Made by a program: the position numbers and the translations under genes. The notes under the pieces are model-generated. The model did no database searches, had not been told where the DNA came from, and saw nothing but the letters and a program-made list of their open reading frames with translations. 12,305 nucleotides of DNA from an uncultured Bacteroidota bacterium (GTDB lineage: Bacteria > Bacteroidota > Bacteroidia > UKL13-3): contig CAIVPY010000253.1 of assembly GCA_903907885.1 (NCBI GenBank), forward strand, positions 1-12,305, written 5' to 3'. Below, in pieces: positions 1 to 7,191 of the stretch. Position 1 is the stretch's first letter; the number at the start of each line of letters is the position of its first letter.

Positions 1-1
1 A

Positions 2-1171
2 TCATTACATGGTCAAAACGCACCTTTATTGGTTGACCCATTAAAGCCTGAAACTCCTACCGAAAATTCATTTAAAGATTATGTTCCAGACGTGAAAGTA
101 TCTCCACGTATTTGGTTCTCGTTCCCAATTTCTACAACTTCTCAGTTTTTTGGAACGTATGACATCTTAACTCAAAGACCAGCAGCCAATGGATTTAGTC
201 CAAACAATGCTCAGTTTGATGATTATTTCTTCCTACAATACCGAAGAGGAACAGCGATTAATAACCCAGATTTGAAGTTTACTCAAGTAACGGATTATGA
301 AATAGGATTCCGTCAACAAATAGGTGATAACTCAAGCCTTGGTATTATTGGTTCATATCGTGAGTTTAAAAACCTGATTCAACAATATAAGTACGTACAA
401 GCTTGGCCTTTTGATTATATTACTTATGGCAATTTAGATTTCTCAACTGTGAAAAGTTTTAGATTAGAATATGAATTAAGAGACTTAGGTAATGTTAATA
501 TTTCTGCCAACTATCAATTACAATTTGTTGAAGGTACAGGTTCAGGAACAAACACATCTAGTAATATGGTTAACGCTGGTTTAGGTCAATTGAGAACCGT
601 ATTTCCTTTGGATTACGATACACGCCATACCATCAAAGGTACCTTCGACTTCCATTATAAAGATGGAAAAAAATATGACGGACCTATTGTTAGAGGTAAG
701 AAAATACTTGAAAATGCAGGATTCAATATTATTTTCAATACGGTTTCAGGTAGACCATATACTCAAAATACAATTGCTACTCCTGAAGGTTTAAGTGGTG
801 TTGCGGCTCGTTCTCCAATTAAAGGTACTATCAATGGTGCAAACTTACCTGCTCAGTTCTATACTGATTTAAACGTAGATAAAAACTTTACCTTTACTAG
901 TAAAAAGATAGATGGAAGAACAGTTGAATATAGAATGAGAATTTTCTTAACCGTTCAAAATTTATTTGATGAAGCTAATGTACTTAGTGTTTACCGATAT
1001 ACTGGTAGTGCATACTCAGATGGGTTTATTACATCACCACAAGCTGTAGAAAATTTACGTGCTGCAACCAATGTTCAATCTTTTGTTGACTTGTATAATA
1101 CCAGGATAGTTAATCCAAGTAATTTTGCTTTACCTCGTTTAACACGTATTGGTATTCAATTAACATTTTAA
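2..1171 (+). CDS. TonB-dependent outer-membrane receptor, C-terminal part (5' end outside the window)
   Basis: This is the barrel end of a TonB-dependent receptor, an outer-membrane protein that imports or senses large nutrients using energy from TonB-ExbBD. The frame is open from base 2, so the first in-window ATG at 29 is internal; 389 residues are visible and the signal peptide, carboxypeptidase-regulatory-like domain and plug lie upstream. The visible part is rich in alternating aromatic strands. It carries motifs common in Bacteroidota receptors: LDYDTRHT (608-631), SGRPYT near 746-763, and NLFDEANVLSVY from 959. The protein ends in IGIQLTF, with the terminal phenylalanine recognised by the BAM machinery. 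The next gene starts 11 bases after the stop, so the two are almost certainly co-transcribed. The substrate cannot be told. It is not clearly a SusC, because no SusD gene follows. The family call is secure; the subfamily is inferred. Confidence 0.88.
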   Translation, partial: SLHGQNAPLLVDPLKPETPTENSFKDYVPDVKVSPRIWFSFPISTTSQFFGTYDILTQRPAANGFSPNNAQFDDYFFLQYRRGTAINNPDLKFTQVTDYEIGFRQQIGDNSSLGIIGSYREFKNLIQQYKYVQAWPFDYITYGNLDFSTVKSFRLEYELRDLGNVNISANYQLQFVEGTGSGTNTSSNMVNAGLGQLRTVFPLDYDTRHTIKGTFDFHYKDGKKYDGPIVRGKKILENAGFNIIFNTVSGRPYTQNTIATPEGLSGVAARSPIKGTINGANLPAQFYTDLNVDKNFTFTSKKIDGRTVEYRMRIFLTVQNLFDEANVLSVYRYTGSAYSDGFITSPQAVENLRAATNVQSFVDLYNTRIVNPSNFALPRLTRIGIQLTF

Positions 1172-1182
1172 TAATTTAACTT

Positions 1183-4100
1183 ATGAAAATATATACATAT
1201 AAAACTCAATTATTTAGAAGTTTAGTATTTCTGTTTGCAATTGCAACTTCAATTACTTCGCTTTTCGCAAAAGAGAATGTAAGAGAAAAAGAAGAGAAAA
1301 GAGCTTCAAACAATCAAGTAACTATAGGTCAGATTTTGCAAAAAGGTTCTGGTTGTTCGGTTGGTTCTCAGCAAAAAGAATTATCTATCAACAATGTACG
1401 AACTCGTATTCTAAACGGAGGCGACATGTGGTGGGATTTGCAAAGTGCCAAGTATGAAATTCCAAAAGTTCCAGCTGGACAGGTATCAAAAAACTCTCTG
1501 TTTGCTGGTGCATTGTGGATTGGAGGAATTAGTAGCGGTAATTTACGTTTAGCTGCACAAACATATCGTCAAAATGGAAGTGATTATTTCCCTGGCCCTT
1601 TGGTTAGTGGCGCTGCTTCTATTTCGTCAGCTCGTTGTAAGGAATTCGACAAAATTTGGAAAATTCAATTACAAGAGATTGTTAATTTTCAAAATGATGC
1701 TCAATCGGCTGTAGATGCAAACAATGATTTTTTAACTTGGCCAGGTAATGGTAAAGTTTCAGATGGAGAAGCAGCGTTTTTAGCTCCCTTCTATAACGCA
1801 CCTAGCGATGAGGCTAAAGGTATCGTTAATGACCCTAATTTATATGAGCCAGAAAAAGGTGATTTCCCTTCATTAGATCAAAATAGAAAAGATAATATTC
1901 CTGACGAAATGATTTATATCCTTTATAACGACAAAGGAAATATCCATACTGAAACTGGTGGATTGCCAATTGGTTTAGAATTGCATACACAATGTTTTGC
2001 ATTTGCAACTAACAACGAGTTAAACAATACTACTTTGTACCGAACTACCATTTACAACAGAGGTAACGAAACTATAGACAGTTGTGTGTTTGGTCAATGG
2101 GTTGACCCAGATTTAGGTAATTACACAGATGATTATGTTGAGTGTGATTTAGCTGTTGACCCAGTTAACAATGTTCCAAGAAATTTAGGTATTTGTTATA
2201 ATGGTGATGCTAATGATGAAGGTGTTTTTGGATATGGTTTAAACCCACCTAGTATTGGTGTTCGTTTCTTCGAAGGTCCCAAAAAAGCGGATGGCACTTT
2301 GTTAGGTATGACCAAATTCATTTATTATAATAATGACTTCTCAACTATAGGTAACCCTTCAACCCCTCAGCATTATTGGGGATACCTTAACGGAAGATGG
2401 AAAGATGGAAAAACAATTACTTATGGTAGCAATGGTAGAGATGGCGCTGACACTGCAAGTTTCATGTTCCCTGGTAAAACAGACCCAGCTGGAAGGAAAG
2501 AATGGACTGAAGGAACTACAAACAATCCGCCTGGTGATAGACGTTTCCTACAAACATCTGGACCTTTTAGCTTGTTGCCAGGAGCTGTAAATAAAGTTAC
2601 AGTGGGAGTAGTTTGGGCAAGGGCTTCTGATGGTGATGAAAGAAGATCGTTTAACCTATTAAAAACAGCAAGCGACAGGGCTTACCAATTGTTTAAAGCA
2701 GACTTTGTGAACCCTAAATCGCCATTTGCCCCTGATGTGGCCATAACAGAAATAAATAGAGAGCTTATTATTACCTTAAAAAACTACAAAACATCGGAAT
2801 CATTCATGGACACTATTAAAGGACCATGTTCAGAGAAAACTAAAATTAAATTTCAAGGGTATAAAATTTATCAATTAAAAACTAACAATGCTGGTGCTGA
2901 TTTATCAGACCCTACGCAAGCAAAATTGGTAGCACAATGCGATATTCAAGATGGATATACAAGACTGACTAACGTAGTTAGAGATATTGAAATAGGTCAA
3001 TCTTATAAAGTAGTTCAAGTTGATGGGGAAAACAAAGGCATTAGACACACCTTTAGTTTAACACAAGATGCATTTTCAACACTATCAGACAGAAGATTTG
3101 TTAATTTTAATGAATATTATTTCATTGTAGTTGCCTATGCCAATCCTGTAAATTGCCCAATAGTTGAAGAGCAATATATATCAGGTAGTACCAATGTCTC
3201 AAGCGCAACTTCATTGGTTTATACAGGAACTCCACACGATCCAACTCCAAGAGAAGGAGGCTCAGTAATAAACTCATCATTAAATTCAGGTCCTGAAATT
3301 TCGAGAGTTGAAGGTTTCGGTAATGGTGGAAATGCTATTAGATTGACTAGAAAAACAATTGAAGAGTGTTTAATACCTCCATATGCTGCTGTATCGCCAA
3401 CATACGAAAAAGGCTACGCACCTGTAACAATCAGGGTATTCGATCCATTTAAAGTTCCTTTAGCCGATTTTGAATTAAAATTAAATGATGCTTCAGGTCT
3501 TAGCACCAAAGCTGATTCAATTTCAGCACCTAGTACCACTTGGACATTGACCAAATTAGGTACTAACCCTAAAACAATTTCATCAGAAGCGGCTATTTCA
3601 ATAAATAACGAACAAATTATAGATGAATGGGGTTTAGCTATCAACATCACATCATCAATCAGACCGGGAAACCAAACAGCTCAATTTGATTTAAGTGGTG
3701 GTTTTATTTCTAGTGAACTTACATTTGCCAATTCAGGTAACAAGTGGTTAACAGGAGTTGTAGATGAAGATGCAAATTATTTATCAAGTATGGGAATGCC
3801 TGAATCGGTAACCATACCATTTAATTGGATTCGTTCTGGAGCAAATGGTAAATCTAGTAATTATAATGATCCATTAAGACATGATTTCGCTATCGGTAAT
3901 GAAGCTATTGATGCCGGTAAGAATTTCGGTAAAATATTAGGTGGTACTTGGGCTCCTTATGGCTTAGCAGCTAAAGAAGTGAATTCTGTTACCCCAACTT
4001 TAGGCCCAGGTTGCAAAGTAACCACAGGAGGAGCAAGCACTGACAATACTTTAAATGATTTGCAAGGGGTTGATGTTGTCTTTACTGATGATAGAAGTAA

Positions 4101-5106
4101 ATGGAGCAGATGTATTGTTTTAGAAACAGGTGAATTAGCTGCTTTCAATGTAGGTAATGCTGAAAAATTTGATATGAGGTTGTCTCCATCAGTTGATAAA
4201 TATGGCAAACCAGATGGTTCGGGAAATGGAATGGGTTGGTTTCCTGGTTATGCTATTAATGTTGAAAGTGGAGAAAGACTAAATATCATGTTTGGCGAGG
4301 ATTCTTCAATTCCTTCAGAAAATGGAAATGATATGGTTTGGAATCCAACAAAAAATCTGTTAGCAAAAGGTTATTTTACACCTGTCTTTGGAGGTAAACA
4401 TTATGTATACATAATGGGTAATAAGAAATTTAAATCAGGAACCAATGTAGTTGGTACCAGATATGATGAATGTGCATCTTATGCCTCAATATTAAACGAT
4501 GCTTCAATAACTAACAAATCCTTAAGAAGAAGATTAATTTTCTCTCAAGCCATGTGGGTTACAATGCCAATGGTTAAAAATGATAAGAACATTAATTTGG
4601 CTTCAATTGAAGGTGGAATTGTACCGAACGAAGCAACTGTTAAACTTAGAGTAAAACGTCCATATGCTAAATATATTAATTCTTTAACTACAGCACCTTT
4701 GGCAAACGACAGTGCACCTTTTTACAAATTTTCAACGGCTAGTATCGTTCCTACCAAAGCAAATTCTGAAGCAGCTAAACAAGCATTAGACATGATTACA
4801 GTTTCTCCAAATCCTTATTATGCCTATGCTGGTTATGAGAATCCAAACAATCAATTAGATACTAAAGTCAAGATAATTAATTTACCTAATAAATGTACTG
4901 TTTCTATCTTTACAATGAATGGTTTCTTGGTAAGAAGATTTAGAAAAGATGACGATAAAACTTTCTTAGACTGGGATTTAAAAAACGAAGCTTTGGTTCC
5001 TATAGTAAGTGGTGTTTACCTAATACATATTGACGCTCAGGGTATGGGAGAGAGAGTAATTAAATGGTTTGGTATAATGCGCCCAGTTGATTTTGACACA
5101 TTCTAG
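1183..5106 (+). CDS. Large secreted protein with T9SS-like C-terminal sorting domain, function unknown
   Basis: A 1307-residue exported protein. The N-terminus has a basic start, a hydrophobic core and a likely signal peptidase site after SLFA (residue 29). Residues about 69-140 hold a block I recognise from many Bacteroidota proteins of this size: NNVRTRILNGGDMWWDL, SLFAGALWIGG and AAQTYRQ. Further on come ATNNELNN (about 275-282) and an acidic GQWVDPDLGNYTDDYVECD segment (about 304-322) that could bind calcium (inference). The last 104 residues (from about 1204) look like a T9SS type A-like or FlgD-Ig-like domain: VSPNP, then CTVSIFTMNGFLVRRF, then SGVYLIHI, then RVIKWFGIMRP. It sits 11 bases after the receptor gene and 25 bases before a PorV/PorQ gene, which supports surface delivery by the type IX system. 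No catalytic motif is evident. The ATG at 1183 is supported by the signal peptide directly after it. Confidence 0.85.
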   Translation: MKIYTYKTQLFRSLVFLFAIATSITSLFAKENVREKEEKRASNNQVTIGQILQKGSGCSVGSQQKELSINNVRTRILNGGDMWWDLQSAKYEIPKVPAGQVSKNSLFAGALWIGGISSGNLRLAAQTYRQNGSDYFPGPLVSGAASISSARCKEFDKIWKIQLQEIVNFQNDAQSAVDANNDFLTWPGNGKVSDGEAAFLAPFYNAPSDEAKGIVNDPNLYEPEKGDFPSLDQNRKDNIPDEMIYILYNDKGNIHTETGGLPIGLELHTQCFAFATNNELNNTTLYRTTIYNRGNETIDSCVFGQWVDPDLGNYTDDYVECDLAVDPVNNVPRNLGICYNGDANDEGVFGYGLNPPSIGVRFFEGPKKADGTLLGMTKFIYYNNDFSTIGNPSTPQHYWGYLNGRWKDGKTITYGSNGRDGADTASFMFPGKTDPAGRKEWTEGTTNNPPGDRRFLQTSGPFSLLPGAVNKVTVGVVWARASDGDERRSFNLLKTASDRAYQLFKADFVNPKSPFAPDVAITEINRELIITLKNYKTSESFMDTIKGPCSEKTKIKFQGYKIYQLKTNNAGADLSDPTQAKLVAQCDIQDGYTRLTNVVRDIEIGQSYKVVQVDGENKGIRHTFSLTQDAFSTLSDRRFVNFNEYYFIVVAYANPVNCPIVEEQYISGSTNVSSATSLVYTGTPHDPTPREGGSVINSSLNSGPEISRVEGFGNGGNAIRLTRKTIEECLIPPYAAVSPTYEKGYAPVTIRVFDPFKVPLADFELKLNDASGLSTKADSISAPSTTWTLTKLGTNPKTISSEAAISINNEQIIDEWGLAINITSSIRPGNQTAQFDLSGGFISSELTFANSGNKWLTGVVDEDANYLSSMGMPESVTIPFNWIRSGANGKSSNYNDPLRHDFAIGNEAIDAGKNFGKILGGTWAPYGLAAKEVNSVTPTLGPGCKVTTGGASTDNTLNDLQGVDVVFTDDRSKWSRCIVLETGELAAFNVGNAEKFDMRLSPSVDKYGKPDGSGNGMGWFPGYAINVESGERLNIMFGEDSSIPSENGNDMVWNPTKNLLAKGYFTPVFGGKHYVYIMGNKKFKSGTNVVGTRYDECASYASILNDASITNKSLRRRLIFSQAMWVTMPMVKNDKNINLASIEGGIVPNEATVKLRVKRPYAKYINSLTTAPLANDSAPFYKFSTASIVPTKANSEAAKQALDMITVSPNPYYAYAGYENPNNQLDTKVKIINLPNKCTVSIFTMNGFLVRRFRKDDDKTFLDWDLKNEALVPIVSGVYLIHIDAQGMGERVIKWFGIMRPVDFDTF

Positions 5107-5131
5107 AACTTTTATAAAAACGAAAATTACA

Positions 5132-6223
5132 ATGAAAAGATATTTAAAAATAGTTTTAATAATTTACACTTTTTCAGTTCAGTATGTACAAGCTGGAAAT
5201 CCAGATAGAGCCGGTGGATCAGGTGCAACACAATTATTATTTAACCCTTATGCAAGATCATTTGGTTATGGTGGAGTTAACACTGCTTCGGTAAAAGGAT
5301 TAGAATCTTTTTACTTGAATATTGCAGGTTTGGCAAATTCGGAAAAAACCGAAGTTATTTTTTCTCGCCAAAATTATTTGATAGGTGCTGGAGTTAACAT
5401 TAATAATTTGGGCATTTCTCAAAAAGTTGGAGAAAACGGTGGTGTAATTGGTATAGGCGTAATGTCGTTTGATTTTGGAAACATTCCAATTGTTACTTAT
5501 GACAATCCTAATTTCAACCAACCTAATTTCAACCTACAAGTTCTTAATTTTGGTTTTTCATATGCGAAAAAATTCTCAAATAGTATTTCTGGTGGTATAT
5601 TACTTAGAATTTCATCCGAGGGGGTTTCAAATGCAAATGCAACAGGTGCTTGCTTCGATGGAGGTGTTCAATATCAAACATCCTTAAACAAAACTAAAAA
5701 AATCAAAAAAGAGGATTTTAGATTTGGTATTTCAGTTAGAAACTTAGGGCCTAATATGTCTTATTCTGGTAATGGATTATCTTTCCGTTCAATCAATCAA
5801 TCAACAGGAGCTGATAGAAGAGCATTGATGGCTGCAGAGTCTTTTAACATGCCTGCTTTAGTACACATTGGTGCATCGTATGACATGCGTTTAGATGCAA
5901 ACCCTGATACTTACTACCATCGATTAACAGCTTCTGCCAATTTTAATTACAACGCATTTCAATCAGATGTTTTAGGATTTGGGGCAGAGTATTCTTATAA
6001 AGATGCATTTATGTTTAGAGCTGCCTACAATCATATTGATGGAAACTTTAGTACTACTGATAATAGACAACCTGTTTATGGTTTTTTTACTGGCTGCACT
6101 CTTCAAATGCCTGTTACCAAATCTGGAACTATATTAGCTTTCGACTATGGCTATGCTCCCACAAGATTTTTCAGTGGAATACAAACTATTGGAGTTAGAT
6201 TATCTTTAGGAAATAGTAAATAA
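5132..6223 (+). CDS. PorV/PorQ-family outer-membrane beta-barrel protein
   Basis: A 363-residue member of the PorV/PorQ (UPF0164-like) group. In the type IX system, PorV shuttles cargo from the translocon to the attachment complex and PorQ acts at the cell surface. I chose the ATG at 5132 because it is followed by a clean signal peptide (MKRYLKIVLI to VQA, cleavage near residue 21); an upstream in-frame ATG at 5087 lies inside the previous gene and gives no signal peptide. The family signature is at residues 41-68: ARSFGYGG, then NIAGLA. The rest alternates glycine/aromatic-rich strands (LNFGFSYAKKFS, FGISVRNLGPNMSYSGNGLSF) as in a FadL-like barrel. The C-terminus is IGVRLSLGNSK, not a terminal aromatic residue. 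It is the last gene of a three-gene operon, followed by a terminator. It is probably a paralogue serving its neighbour rather than the main PorV, but this is inference. Confidence 0.82.
   Translation: MKRYLKIVLIIYTFSVQYVQAGNPDRAGGSGATQLLFNPYARSFGYGGVNTASVKGLESFYLNIAGLANSEKTEVIFSRQNYLIGAGVNINNLGISQKVGENGGVIGIGVMSFDFGNIPIVTYDNPNFNQPNFNLQVLNFGFSYAKKFSNSISGGILLRISSEGVSNANATGACFDGGVQYQTSLNKTKKIKKEDFRFGISVRNLGPNMSYSGNGLSFRSINQSTGADRRALMAAESFNMPALVHIGASYDMRLDANPDTYYHRLTASANFNYNAFQSDVLGFGAEYSYKDAFMFRAAYNHIDGNFSTTDNRQPVYGFFTGCTLQMPVTKSGTILAFDYGYAPTRFFSGIQTIGVRLSLGNSK
5507..5536 (+). repeat. Two-copy 15-base tandem repeat inside the PorV/PorQ-like gene
   Basis: Two adjacent copies of CCTAATTTCAACC with a 15-base period (5507-5519 and 5522-5534). 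They keep the frame and encode PNFNQ/PNFNL in what is probably a surface loop of the barrel. This looks like a small in-frame duplication. Confidence 0.7.
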
Positions 6224-6245
6224 AAAATTACATTTGTTCACACAT

Positions 6246-6288
6246 AAAAGAAACGTTCGGCTTCGGTCCGGACGTTTCTTTTGTTTTT
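6246..6288 (+). terminator. Strong intrinsic terminator closing the receptor/secreted protein/PorV-like operon
   Basis: AAAAGAAACGT (6246-6256) pairs perfectly with ACGTTTCTTTT (6272-6282). The stem continues through TCGG/CCGG with one G-U pair. The apex can fold as a cUUCGg tetraloop (6261-6266) with a single bulged U at 6267. A U-rich tail (GTTTTT, 6283-6288) follows. It lies 23 bases after the PorV-like stop codon and 27 bases before greA, so it separates the two + strand units. Confidence 0.93.
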
Positions 6289-6295
6289 AACTTTA
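6288..6295 (+). promoter_or_regulatory. Possible -7 element for greA
   Basis: TAACTTTA matches the Bacteroidota -7 consensus TAnnTTTG at all but the last base. Its end lies 19 bases before the greA ATG, just downstream of the terminator, where a greA promoter would have to be. No TTG is found at the expected -33 spacing, so the call is weak. Confidence 0.25.
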
Positions 6296-6314
6296 TCCAA
6301 AAAAAATTGAGAGT

Positions 6315-6791
6315 ATGAGCGATATAAATTATGTATCAAAAGAGGGATTTGAAAGAATGCAAAAAGAACTTTACGAATATAAATATGTAAAACGTCCTTT
6401 TATTTCAAAACAAATTGCAGACGCACGTGATAAAGGGGATTTAAGCGAAAATGCCGAATATCATGCAGCTAAAGAGGATCAAGGGTTGCTAGAAACTAAA
6501 ATAGCCCAATTGGAAGACATTATAACTAAGACTAGAATTATTGATGAGTCAAAGTTAGACATTAGTAAAGTAATGATGCTAACCAAAGTTACAGTGTTAA
6601 ATCATAATGTTAAAAAAGAATTTACCTATATGGTAGTTTCGGATTCCGAAGCTGATATGAAACTTGGTAAAATTTCAACCAAATCTCCTATTGGAGCTGG
6701 ATTAATGGGTAAAAAACTAGGAGATATATTTGAAATTAAGGCCCCAGCAGGGATTATAAAACTTGAAGTAGTTAAAATTAGCCTTACTTAA
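6315..6791 (+). CDS. greA: Transcription elongation factor GreA
   Basis: A 158-residue protein of full GreA length. GreA enters the secondary channel of RNA polymerase and stimulates cleavage of backtracked transcripts. Residues about 1-75 form the antiparallel coiled coil. The tip carries the Gre signature DARDKGDLSENAEYHAAKE, with D42 and E45 matching the acidic pair (D41/E44 in E. coli) that coordinates the catalytic magnesium. Residues about 80-158 are the FKBP-like C-terminal domain, with SPIGAGLMGKKLGD near residues 125-138 matching the conserved SP.G.AL.G...GD pattern. The ATG at 6315 is preceded by an A-rich stretch and only a weak GAGAG, typical of this phylum. It follows a strong terminator, so it probably has its own promoter, and it is followed after a single base by the HIT gene, which must be co-transcribed. 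Nothing is abnormal. Confidence 0.97.
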   Translation: MSDINYVSKEGFERMQKELYEYKYVKRPFISKQIADARDKGDLSENAEYHAAKEDQGLLETKIAQLEDIITKTRIIDESKLDISKVMMLTKVTVLNHNVKKEFTYMVVSDSEADMKLGKISTKSPIGAGLMGKKLGDIFEIKAPAGIIKLEVVKISLT

Positions 6792-6792
6792 T

Positions 6793-7191
6793 ATGTCGAG
6801 CATTTTTTCTAAAATTATTACGGGTGAAATACCTTGTTATAAAATTGCTGAAAGCAAAGATTATTTTGCTTTCTTAGATATAAGTCCTCTTACAAAAGGA
6901 CATACTTTAGTTGTTCCTAAAGTAGAAACCGATTATATTTTTGATTTAGAAAATGAACATTTTGCTGGTTTACATCTTTTCTCAAAAATTATTGCAGAAG
7001 CCCTAAAAAAATCGGTTGTTTGCAATAGGGTTGGATTATGTATTATAGGGCTTGAAGTACCTCACGCTCATATACACCTAATTCCATTTGAGGCAATGAG
7101 TGATATGAATTTTAGTAATCCGAAACTAAAATTAAGTATTGAAGAAATGACATTAATAGCTGAAAAAATAAAAAGTAATTTACCAATCTAA
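6793..7191 (+). CDS. HIT-family nucleotide-binding protein (Hint-like)
   Basis: A 132-residue histidine-triad protein. Members hydrolyse or transfer nucleoside monophosphates, typically acting on adenosine phosphoramidates. The start SIFSKIITGEIPCYKIAES matches the conserved N-terminal strand of the family. The triad is HAHIHL, with H91, H93 and H95, of which the middle one is the expected nucleophile. KGHTLVVPK (residues 35-43) and the C-terminal MNFSNPKLKLS are also typical of Bacteroidota members. The CxxC zinc ligands of some HIT proteins are absent, with only C15 near the N-terminus. The gene starts one base after the greA stop, an arrangement I know from other Bacteroidota. Its TAA overlaps the stop codon of the convergent gene on the other strand. 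The physiological substrate is unknown. Confidence 0.95.
   Translation: MSSIFSKIITGEIPCYKIAESKDYFAFLDISPLTKGHTLVVPKVETDYIFDLENEHFAGLHLFSKIIAEALKKSVVCNRVGLCIIGLEVPHAHIHLIPFEAMSDMNFSNPKLKLSIEEMTLIAEKIKSNLPI

Noticed and set aside
2..1171. SusC naming for the receptor
   Set aside because: No SusD-like lipoprotein gene follows, and the C-terminal motifs fit the general carboxypeptidase-regulatory-like receptors.
2405..2590. 61-codon + strand ORF
   Set aside because: It lies in another frame within the 1307-residue protein gene, whose own frame reads through with recognisable motifs; no signal or family pattern.
3414..4208. Two antisense ORFs of 78 and 83 codons
   Set aside because: They lie opposite the large secreted protein gene and their compositions look like reverse translations of a coding strand; no independent support.
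5087..5131. Upstream ATG for the PorV-like gene at 5087
   Set aside because: It overlaps the end of the preceding gene and would add a polar stretch in front of the clear signal peptide that begins at 5132.
5793..5812. TCAATCAATCAATCAACA microrepeat
   Set aside because: It is a short run encoding INQST within the PorV-like gene, too short to call a phase-variable tract.
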